From: Harryflintia acetispora
Lineage (GTDB): Bacteria; Bacillota; Clostridia; Oscillospirales; Ruminococcaceae
Direction of reading: 5' to 3'
NCBI GenBank assembly: GCA_004340125.1
Contig: SLUK01000009.1
Span: forward strand, 68,381-130,769
Length of the DNA: 62,389 bases
This document shows, one piece after another, positions 7,070-14,082 of the stretch (its first letter is position 1; every line of letters begins with the position of its first letter). A program made the translations under genes and the position numbers. Under the pieces are notes generated by a model that had not been told where the DNA came from, searched no databases, and worked only from the letters and a program-made list of their open reading frames with translations.

Positions 7070-9388
7070 ATGATTACGACGATTGTGAAACGCGACGGCA
7101 GAACGGTGCTCTTTGACATCCAGAAGATCGCGCAGGCCATCTTCAAGGCGGCGCAGGCGCTGGGCGGGCAGGACTTTGACACGGCGCTGGAGCTCGCAAA
7201 AGAGGTGGTGCGCCGCCTCGAGGAGGAGGGGGCGACCACGCCGAGCGTGGAGCATATCCAGGATACGGTGGAGGAGGTGCTCGTGGACAGCGGCCATGCG
7301 CGCACCGCCAAGGAGTTCATTATCTACCGGGCCCAGCGCTCGCGGGTGCGGGAGATGAACACCAAGCTGATGAAAATCTATGAGGACATCACCTTCAAGG
7401 ATGCCAAGGACAACGACATCAAGCGGGAGAATGCCAACATCGATGGGGACACCGCGATGGGCTCTATGCTCAAATACGGCAGCGAGGGCGCCAAGCAGTT
7501 CTATCAGATGTTCATCATCAACCCAAAGTTTTCCCAAGCGCACGCGGACGGGGACATCCATATCCACGACATGGACTTCTATACCCTGACTACCACCTGT
7601 ACCCAGATCGACCTGGACAAGCTCTTTACCGGGGGCTTTTGCACCGGGCACGGCTTCCTGCGCGAGCCGGGGGAGATCCGCACCTACGCGGCCTTGGCAT
7701 GCATCGCCATCCAGTCGAACCAGAACGACCAGCACGGCGGGCAGAGCGTGCCCAACTTCGATTACGCCATGGCCAAGGGGGTGGCGAAGACCTACCGCAA
7801 GCAGTATATCCAGAACCTCGGCAAGGCGCTGGAAATCCTGGTCGACTGTGAGGAGCCGCATAAAAAGGCCAAGGAGCTGATCCGGGCCATCGAGGAGGAG
7901 AGCGGCAAGAGCCCGCTGCTGGAAAACGGCAACGGCTTCGGCAAGCTGCTGCTCGCAAAGCTCGCGGAGCTTTGCGACGAGCGCATGGCCGGCAAGGTGC
8001 TGCGCTTTACCGAGAAGGAGGCCAAGGCCGAGACCGAGGATGCGACCTATCAGGCGATGGAGGCGCTGGTGCACAACCTCAACACCATGCATTCCCGCGC
8101 CGGGGCGCAGATCCCCTTCTCGTCCTTAAACTACGGCATGGACACCTCGCCCGAGGGGCGGCTGGTGATCCGTTCCATCCTGATGGCGACCGATGCGGGG
8201 CTGGGCAACGGCGAGACCGCCATCTTCCCGATCCACATCTTCAAGGTCAAGGAAGGGGTCAACTACAACCCCGGCGAGCCGAACTACGACCTCTTTAAGC
8301 TCGCCTGTAAGGTTTCGGCCAAACGGTTGTTCCCGAACTTTTCCTTCCTCGACGCGCCCTTCAACCTGCAGTACTACCGCCCCGGCCATCCCGAGACCGA
8401 GATCGCCTACATGGGCTGCCGCACGAGGGTGATCGGCAACAACTACGACCCGTCGCGCGAGATCGTGAACGGGCGGGGGAACCTGAGCTTCACCTCGGTC
8501 AACCTGCCGCGGCTGGCCATCAAGGCGGGGGGCAACGTGGACCTCTTCTTCGAGATGCTCGAGGACAAGATCCAGCTCATCGCCGAACAGCTGATGGAGC
8601 GCTACAAAATCCAGGCGGGCAAGAAGGTCAAAAACTACCCCTTCCTGATGGGGCAGGGCGTCTGGCTGGATTCGGACAAGCTGGGCCCCGAGGACACGGT
8701 GGGTGAGGTGCTCAAGCACGGCACGCTGACGCTGGGCTTCATCGGGCTGGCCGAATGCCTCAAGGCGCTGGTGGGCAAGCACCACGGCGAGAGCCCCGAG
8801 GCGCAGAACCTGGGGCTGGATATCGTGGGCTACATGCGCAAGCGTATGGACGACTACACCCGGGAGACCGGCTTCAACTACACCCTGATCGCCACTCCGG
8901 CGGAGGGACTCTCCGGACGGTTTGTGAAGCTCGACCGGGAGCGCTACGGCGTGATCGAAGGGGTGACCGACCGGGAATACTACACAAATTCCTTCCATGT
9001 TCCGGTCTATTACGGAATTTCGGCGTTTGACAAGATTAAGATCGAAGCACCCTACCATGCGATGACCAACGCCGGGCACATCTCCTACGTCGAGCTCGAC
9101 GGCGACCCGCTGCAGAACCTCGACGCCTTCGAGGCGATCGTGCGCTGCATGAAGGAGAGCGGCGTGGGCTACGGGTCGATCAACCATCCGGTGGACCGGG
9201 ACCCGGTCTGCGGGTACACCGGGATCATCGGGGACGAGTGCCCCCACTGCCACCGCGCCGAGGAGGAGGGCCCGCACTTTGAGCGGATCCGCCGGATCAC
9301 CGGATACCTCGTCGGGACGGTGGAACGCTTCAACAACGCCAAGCGCGCCGAGGAACACGACCGGGTCAAGCACAGCGTGGCCCTGTAA
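7070..9388 (+). CDS. nrdD: Anaerobic ribonucleoside-triphosphate reductase (class III)
   Basis: The 772-residue enzyme reduces ribonucleotides to deoxyribonucleotides without oxygen, using a glycyl radical. The N-terminal ATP-cone (KRDGRTVLFDIQKIAQ, residues 8-23) senses ATP/dATP. The C-terminus has a zinc-site region (CGYTG then CPHCH) and the glycyl-radical motif (RITGYLVG, near residue 745). One cysteine of the usual four-Cys site appears replaced, since DPVCG stands where C-x-x-C is common. It is full length, has GGGG-type pairing near the start, is preceded by an NrdR-box promoter and is followed by its activase. Confidence 0.95.
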   Translation: MITTIVKRDGRTVLFDIQKIAQAIFKAAQALGGQDFDTALELAKEVVRRLEEEGATTPSVEHIQDTVEEVLVDSGHARTAKEFIIYRAQRSRVREMNTKLMKIYEDITFKDAKDNDIKRENANIDGDTAMGSMLKYGSEGAKQFYQMFIINPKFSQAHADGDIHIHDMDFYTLTTTCTQIDLDKLFTGGFCTGHGFLREPGEIRTYAALACIAIQSNQNDQHGGQSVPNFDYAMAKGVAKTYRKQYIQNLGKALEILVDCEEPHKKAKELIRAIEEESGKSPLLENGNGFGKLLLAKLAELCDERMAGKVLRFTEKEAKAETEDATYQAMEALVHNLNTMHSRAGAQIPFSSLNYGMDTSPEGRLVIRSILMATDAGLGNGETAIFPIHIFKVKEGVNYNPGEPNYDLFKLACKVSAKRLFPNFSFLDAPFNLQYYRPGHPETEIAYMGCRTRVIGNNYDPSREIVNGRGNLSFTSVNLPRLAIKAGGNVDLFFEMLEDKIQLIAEQLMERYKIQAGKKVKNYPFLMGQGVWLDSDKLGPEDTVGEVLKHGTLTLGFIGLAECLKALVGKHHGESPEAQNLGLDIVGYMRKRMDDYTRETGFNYTLIATPAEGLSGRFVKLDRERYGVIEGVTDREYYTNSFHVPVYYGISAFDKIKIEAPYHAMTNAGHISYVELDGDPLQNLDAFEAIVRCMKESGVGYGSINHPVDRDPVCGYTGIIGDECPHCHRAEEEGPHFERIRRITGYLVGTVERFNNAKRAEEHDRVKHSVAL

Positions 9389-9399
9389 AAAATGATTGA

Positions 9400-9444
9400 G
9401 GGCGGTCCGGGTTCCCGCATGGGCGCCGGGCCGCCCCGTTTTAT
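9400..9444 (+). terminator. Intercistronic hairpin between nrdD and nrdG
   Basis: An 11-bp stem (9400-9410 with 9426-9436, one T-G pair) is followed by CGTTTTATT. It may lower nrdG expression relative to nrdD by partial termination. Confidence 0.6.
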
Positions 9445-9458
9445 TCGGAGGAAGAGGG

Positions 9459-9977
9459 ATGGAGGAAAAGAAGATCATGGTCGCGGGGCTGGTGCCCGAG
9501 TCGATCGTGGATGGGCTGGGGCTGCGCTTCACCGTTTTCGTGCAGGGGTGCCCCCATCACTGCGAGGGATGTCACAATCCGCAGACCCACCCCTTCGAGG
9601 GGGGGGAGGCGCTGAGCGCCGGGGAAATCTTCACCCACATGGAAAAGAACCCGCTTATTTCGGGAGTGACCCTGTCGGGCGGCGAGCCCTTCTGCCAGGC
9701 CGAGGCGCTGCTCCCCTTGGCGAAGCTGGTCAAGGGGAAGGGGCTGCACCTTTGCTCCTACAGCGGGTACACCTTTGAGGAGTTGGTGGAGATGGGGAAG
9801 AGCCGGCCGCCGGTGAAAGAGCTCCTGGAGCTCTGCGACGTGCTGATCGACGGACGGTTTATCCTGGCCGAGCGCACCCTCGAAAAGCGCTTTGCCGGCA
9901 GCCGCAACCAGCGGGTGCTGGATGTGCGCCGCTCGCTGGAGGAGGGGAAGCCGGTGCCGCAGGAAGAGTGGCAGTAA
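9459..9977 (+). CDS. nrdG: Anaerobic ribonucleotide reductase activating protein
   Basis: The 172-residue radical SAM enzyme installs the glycyl radical on NrdD. The 4Fe-4S motif is C-x3-C-x2-C (CPHHCEGC, residues about 29-36), followed by the SAM-binding GGE-type loop (TLSGGEPF). The start is the ATG at 9459 because GGAGGAAGAGGG precedes it; the frame stays open upstream through the hairpin after nrdD. Length fits the family. It is the second gene of the nrdDG unit. Confidence 0.93.
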   Translation: MEEKKIMVAGLVPESIVDGLGLRFTVFVQGCPHHCEGCHNPQTHPFEGGEALSAGEIFTHMEKNPLISGVTLSGGEPFCQAEALLPLAKLVKGKGLHLCSYSGYTFEELVEMGKSRPPVKELLELCDVLIDGRFILAERTLEKRFAGSRNQRVLDVRRSLEEGKPVPQEEWQ

Positions 9978-10308
9978 GGCGGATAAATAGGATTCCCAAG
10001 GGGCCAAGGCGCCGACGGCGCCATGCCCTTTGGGCGGGTGCGGGCAGAGCCCGCGACTTTTCCGGATTGCTGATACTCGCCGTGACGAAATCTTTCCAAG
10101 GATCAGGAAGGGAGCAAAAAGCTCCCAGTGGGAGGTTTTTGCGAGGGGAAACCCTATCAAGGGGTTTCCCCTCGGCCGCAGGGTTTGCCCGGCTGCGGGC
10201 TGGGGCGCCGTTGTACGGGCGAACCCCAGCCTGCGGCCGGCGGAAAGGTGGAGCTCGCTGCCCCCACAAACTACCATGCCGGTCCGACCCGATTTAACAA
10301 TCGGTTCA
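9978..10308. other. Palindrome-rich intergenic region
   Basis: Several nested hairpins fill this stretch: GAGGGGAAACCC/GGGTTTCCCCTC near 10142-10171, and an outer GGCCGCA/TGCGGCC pair (about 10174-10240) enclosing GGCTGGGG/CCCCAGCC. Open frames through it lack ribosome binding sites. It may hold the nrdG terminator plus a repetitive palindromic element. Confidence 0.5.
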
Positions 10309-10336
10309 TTGCTTTCGACAAGCCGCATGCTATAAT
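10309..10336 (+). promoter_or_regulatory. Promoter abutting the lipoprotein start codon
   Basis: TTGCTT at 10309 and perfect TATAAT at 10331 have a 16-base spacer. The ATG begins seven bases after the -10 box, so the predicted first transcribed base is at or next to the start codon. Confidence 0.65.
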
Positions 10337-10342
10337 AAGGGC

Positions 10343-11935
10343 ATGAAGAAGTATCTGCAAAGAATCCTGTCTTTATTTCTGATATTCTCGTTAATCTTGC
10401 CTCTGGCCGCCTGCAGCGACGGCACAGGGGCCGCCTTGCGTTATGATATTTCCACGGTGATCACCAACCTGGACCCGCAGTACGCCGACGGGGAGGACGC
10501 CAAGATGGTCATCCGCAACGTCTTCGAGGGGCTGTTTTGCTACGATGAGGAGGGCAAAGCCGTACCCGCCGCCGCCGAGAGCTATGGGATTTCGGCCGAC
10601 GGGCTGGTCTACACCTTCCAGCTGCGCGAGGGGATGCACTGGTCGGACGAGGCGCAGACCCCCATCACTGCGAACGATTTTGAATTCGCTCTCAAGCGCC
10701 TCTATAACCGGGATTATCAAAGCCCGTTTGCCGACGATTTCCTCTGCCTGAAAAATGCGCAGGCGATCCTCGGCGGCAGCATGCCGCCCTCCGCGCTGGG
10801 GGTGAAGGCGACGGGGACCTACACCTTGGAAATCACGCTGGAATACCCCGCCCCCCAGCTGCCCGAGCTGCTCTGCTCGACGGCCGCCATGCCCTGCAAC
10901 GAGGTGTTTTTCACCGAGACCAAGGGCCGCTACGGCCTGTCGGCGGACATGCTGCTGTATAACGGGCCCTTCTATGTGCGGCTCTGGGAGCCGGAGGAAT
11001 ACATCCAGCTGCGCAAGAGCGATGATTACCGCGCGCCGCAGGAGACTTATCCCGCGCGGGTGACGCTCAGCGTCACAGACGGGCAGGAGCATTTGCGGCG
11101 CTTCCAAAGCGGGAAGACCGATGCGGCGGTGCTCAGCTATGACGAGCTGCAGCAGCTGAGGACGCAGCAGATAAACTATGAGCAGTTCGAGGATATCGTC
11201 TGGGTGATGGTCTTCAACCAACGGGTGCCGTTTTTAGAAAACCGCAACGCCCGCAAGGCCCTTGCGGGGGCGGTAAACCATGCCGCCTTTGCGCCGCTGC
11301 TGGGCAATGACCTGATTGATTCGGCCACCTTCCTGCCCCCATCGCTGACGATCTACTCGGAGAGCTACCGCAAGCTGGCCGGCTTTACGCGGGAGGGCAG
11401 CTACCGGCCCAAGGAGGCCAAAGAGAGCTGGGCCAGGGCGCTACAGGAGGCCGGGGAGCCGCCGGTGCTCACCCTGCTGACTGCCGAGGGCTCCTCCCAC
11501 CCGATGACCGCCGGGGCGGTGCAAAAGAGCTGGCGGGACGATTTGGCGCTGGTGGTCAACATGGAGCAGCACCCGCTCGATGAGCTGAGCGCCCTGGTGC
11601 AGGACGGGCAGTACCAGATCGCCATCCTGCCCATGCGCCCGGCCTCCTCCCGGCCCGAGGAGATGCTCGCGGACTTCCGCTCCAGCTCGGGGCGCAACCT
11701 GGCGGGGTACCAAAGCAAAACTTACGACGCGCTGCTCGAGAGGGCCGAAAAGGCCCGCGGCAAGGAGGAACTGCTCGCCGCCTGCAAGGAGGCCGAGGAG
11801 CTGCTTTATCAGGATGCGGTGTTGGTGCCGCTTTATTATCAGACCAGCTACTATGTGACCCCCAAAAAGGTGAGCGGCATCTATTTCTCGCCCTTCGCCG
11901 GGGAGATCAGCTTTCAGAAGGCGGTCAAGAAATGA
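10343..11935 (+). CDS. Oligopeptide-binding ABC lipoprotein (SBP_bac_5)
   Basis: The 530-residue protein has a lipoprotein signal peptide with a lipobox (LAACSDG, Cys near residue 24) and the OppA/DppA-type substrate-binding fold, with hallmark stretches such as YADGEDAKMVIRNVFEGL and YTFQLREGMHWSD. It would bind peptides or similar solutes at the outer face of the membrane. No permease or ATPase gene is next to it, so it either serves a remote transporter or acts as a sensor. The start is fixed by the signal peptide, but no ribosome binding site precedes it and a promoter ends six bases upstream. The GNAT gene follows after 13 bases. Confidence 0.9.
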   Translation: MKKYLQRILSLFLIFSLILPLAACSDGTGAALRYDISTVITNLDPQYADGEDAKMVIRNVFEGLFCYDEEGKAVPAAAESYGISADGLVYTFQLREGMHWSDEAQTPITANDFEFALKRLYNRDYQSPFADDFLCLKNAQAILGGSMPPSALGVKATGTYTLEITLEYPAPQLPELLCSTAAMPCNEVFFTETKGRYGLSADMLLYNGPFYVRLWEPEEYIQLRKSDDYRAPQETYPARVTLSVTDGQEHLRRFQSGKTDAAVLSYDELQQLRTQQINYEQFEDIVWVMVFNQRVPFLENRNARKALAGAVNHAAFAPLLGNDLIDSATFLPPSLTIYSESYRKLAGFTREGSYRPKEAKESWARALQEAGEPPVLTLLTAEGSSHPMTAGAVQKSWRDDLALVVNMEQHPLDELSALVQDGQYQIAILPMRPASSRPEEMLADFRSSSGRNLAGYQSKTYDALLERAEKARGKEELLAACKEAEELLYQDAVLVPLYYQTSYYVTPKKVSGIYFSPFAGEISFQKAVKK

Positions 11936-11948
11936 GAGGGTGGATAAC

Positions 11949-12389
11949 ATGGAGATCAGGAAAATGACGGCGGACGACTACGACGGAGTCTACCGGCTGT
12001 GGCTGGACACGCCGGGAATGGGACTCAACAACCTCGACGATTCGCGCGAGGGGATCGAGCGGTACCTGCGGCGCAATCCCGGGACCTGCTTCGTCGCGCA
12101 GAAGGAGGGACGGATCGTCGGCGCGATCATGAGCGGGCACGACGGGCGCCGGGGCTACATCTACCACACGGCGGTCGCCGTCCCCGAGCGCCGGCAGGGG
12201 ATCGGCAGCGCGCTGCTCGCCGCCGCGTTCGATGCGCTGGAGCGCGAAGGGATCAACAAGGTCGCGCTCGTCGTGTTCGGACGCAACCGGGACGGCAACC
12301 GGTTCTGGGAGGCGAACGGGTTCACGTCCCGTGAGGATTTGGTGTACCGCAACAAGAACATCCGGGAGTTTATCCGCAACGATACCTGA
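11949..12389 (+). CDS. GNAT-family N-acetyltransferase
   Basis: The 146-residue cytosolic protein carries the acetyl-CoA-binding motif A of GNAT enzymes (VPERRQGIGSALL, about residues 79-91) and the later F/W-rich strand (FGRNRDGNRFWEANGF). It transfers an acetyl group to an unknown amine substrate. The start at 11949 follows GAGAGG by eight bases. It is probably cotranscribed with the peptide-binding lipoprotein and ends at a strong terminator. Confidence 0.87.
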   Translation: MEIRKMTADDYDGVYRLWLDTPGMGLNNLDDSREGIERYLRRNPGTCFVAQKEGRIVGAIMSGHDGRRGYIYHTAVAVPERRQGIGSALLAAAFDALEREGINKVALVVFGRNRDGNRFWEANGFTSREDLVYRNKNIREFIRNDT

Positions 12390-12390
12390 C

Positions 12391-12437
12391 AAAGCCGCGC
12401 ACGGCAGGGGATACTGCCGTGCGCGGCTTTGTGCTTT
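12391..12437. terminator. Strong terminator between convergent genes
   Basis: A 17-bp perfect stem (12391-12407 with 12414-12430) lies between the GNAT gene and the leftward GLUG gene. Short T runs flank it on the right. Confidence 0.75.
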
Positions 12438-12446
12438 CAGCCCGGT

Positions 12447-13718
12447 TCAGTGGGTCTGGAACACCTTGAGGGTGGGGTGGGAGGCCCCGGGCAGGAGCTC
12501 CCAGGCGCTGCCCTCCTGCCCGATGGAGAGGGCGGGCAGGTTGGAGGCTGTGGCGAAGCCGGAGGCGGCGAGCTGCACACAGCCCGCATCCAGCCCGCCG
12601 GCGTTGGACAGGCCGAAGGCGTGAGAGGCGCTGGCGCTCTGCCAGTAGCAGCCCGAAATGGAGGCGGTCCCGCCGCTGTTGGGCTGCACGCCGCCGATGA
12701 GCCCGCCGGAAGCGGGGCCGGATACGGTGGAGCCTAAGGAGTAACAGCGCAGGATGCTGCCTGAGTCGATTGCGCCGACCAGCCCTCCAGAAAAGCTGCC
12801 CGAGTTGTTTGCGGTGCAGGAGATGGTGTAGCAGTCGCTGACCTTCTGGCCACCGGAATAATAGCCGACCAGTCCGCCGGCGGTGAGGCCGCCGACGGTA
12901 ATGGACGAGTTTTGAGCATAGCAGCGATCGATGGAGCCTGTGCTGAGGCCGCAAAGGACGCCGCCGTTGTCTCTGGAAGTATAAAAGGAGGAGTCGGTCA
13001 CACCGAGGTTTTGGATAGTCCCGCTGTTGCGGCCAAACAGCCCGGGATAATTCTGCGTTAGTGAGCAGGTGGCGTGGCTGACGGTGTAACCGCCGCCGTC
13101 GTAGGTGCCGGAGAAGAGGGCGGAGGAGATGCCGATCGGCGTCCAGTTGCCGTTGGCGGCGTTGCCGTCGCTGTCGTAGCCGGTAAGGTCGATGTCGTTG
13201 ATCTGCAAAAAGCAAAGCCCCGCATCCAAGTGGCGGTTCAGATGCTGCAGCTGCGCCGGGGTGCTGACCCGGTAGGGGCTTTGCATGGTGCCATTTCCGG
13301 CGTAGAAGGCCCCGGCCGTCCCGGCGGCACAGCCGCAGGTGGGGGCGGTGGTGAAGGTTTTGCTGAGCGTCCCCTCTCGGTCCAGCCCCGCGCGGCCGGG
13401 GGCGACATGGGCGGTGACCTTCAGCGTATAGTCCGCCGGACCTGCGGGATCGACGGCGCAGGGGAGATGGACCGTGACCTGCCCGGCGGCGGTGATCGTG
13501 ACCCGGGCCTGCACCATGGGGGAGCCGGCGGCCGAGGCACCGGGATAAACCTCGAAGGTGTAGTCCTTTGTGCGCGGCGAGCGGGTGAAAGGAATATTGA
13601 GCCCGTAGTCGCATTCTTTGCCCGATAGGAGCTCGACGCTCAAGCCCGCCGCGGCGTGGACGCGCGCCGGGCAGGCGAGCAGGATCAGCAGGCAGACGGC
13701 AATCATCAGCTTTTTCAA
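12447..13718 (-). CDS. Secreted GLUG-repeat protein (GLUG1), phase-variable
   Basis: The 423-residue protein has a signal peptide (hydrophobic residues 5-17, cleavage after VHA), an N-terminal beta module shared with two paralogues in this window, a conserved paired-cysteine motif (TCGCAAGTAG, near residue 135) and GLUG repeats rich in GGLVG and CYS/CYA steps from about 240 to the end. GLUG repeats form a beta-solenoid and occur in adhesins and IgA-protease-like surface proteins; no cell-wall sorting motif is visible, so secretion or non-covalent attachment is inferred. The start is TTG at 13718 with AGGAGGGG upstream. The only promoter upstream lies in an invertible segment and points away. 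Confidence 0.85.
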   Translation of the reverse strand: MKKLMIAVCLLILLACPARVHAAAGLSVELLSGKECDYGLNIPFTRSPRTKDYTFEVYPGASAAGSPMVQARVTITAAGQVTVHLPCAVDPAGPADYTLKVTAHVAPGRAGLDREGTLSKTFTTAPTCGCAAGTAGAFYAGNGTMQSPYRVSTPAQLQHLNRHLDAGLCFLQINDIDLTGYDSDGNAANGNWTPIGISSALFSGTYDGGGYTVSHATCSLTQNYPGLFGRNSGTIQNLGVTDSSFYTSRDNGGVLCGLSTGSIDRCYAQNSSITVGGLTAGGLVGYYSGGQKVSDCYTISCTANNSGSFSGGLVGAIDSGSILRCYSLGSTVSGPASGGLIGGVQPNSGGTASISGCYWQSASASHAFGLSNAGGLDAGCVQLAASGFATASNLPALSIGQEGSAWELLPGASHPTLKVFQTH

Positions 13719-13746
13719 AGGGGACCCCTCCTGATTTGGGGCAGAG

Positions 13747-13942
13747 AAAAAGACCGTTAGCAAGGACTGCTGGCGGTCTGTACCGGGCGGGAAGGGGGTG
13801 GATTTTGTCCGTTTTCCTTGCAAAACCCGCCAGAAAAGGGTATAATTAGGGTAACATTACCAGTTGCTGGTTCGGATTATGAAGGAACTGGAAAAATTGG
13901 CGAGAAAAAAGGCCCCAAGCAGTCCTTGCTAGCGGTCTTTTT
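13747..13942. repeat. Invertible promoter cassette of GLUG1 (OFF orientation)
   Basis: Two 25-base inverted repeats (13747-13771 and 13918-13942) match at 24 positions. Inside lies one promoter reading right, away from GLUG1. The GACCG ends are at 13752 and 13937, spanning 186 bp, and the -10 box is within two bases of the centre. Site-specific inversion would turn the promoter towards GLUG1. The geometry recurs at 21498 and 62228. Inversion itself is inferred. Confidence 0.75.
13818..13846 (+). promoter_or_regulatory. Promoter inside the GLUG1 cassette
   Basis: TTGCAA at 13818 and TATAAT at 13841 have a 17-base spacer and the shared extension TATAATTAGG. It reads rightwards into the right half-site, which forms a terminator-like hairpin with a long T run. 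Confidence 0.8.
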
Positions 13943-13999
13943 TGTTTTTTCGCCCTCCCGGCGGGGGATGGAATTTCGCCGCCTTCCGTCAGGGAAAGG

Positions 14000-14028
14000 T
14001 TGTATTATCAGGGCAAAAGTGGTAAAAT
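14000..14028 (+). promoter_or_regulatory. Probable metG promoter
   Basis: TTGTAT at 14000 and TAAAAT at 14023 have a 17-base spacer. The leader of about 48 nt shows no T-box or SAM riboswitch. Confidence 0.55.
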
Positions 14029-14082
14029 AACAAAACAGCTGCAAGCAGCCCCCGCATCAAACCGAATTTGGAGGAAAGTAAA

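Noticed and set aside
13943..14082. T-box or SAM riboswitch in front of metG
   Set aside because: No T-box sequence or specifier arm is visible and the leader from the likely promoter is only about 50 nt.
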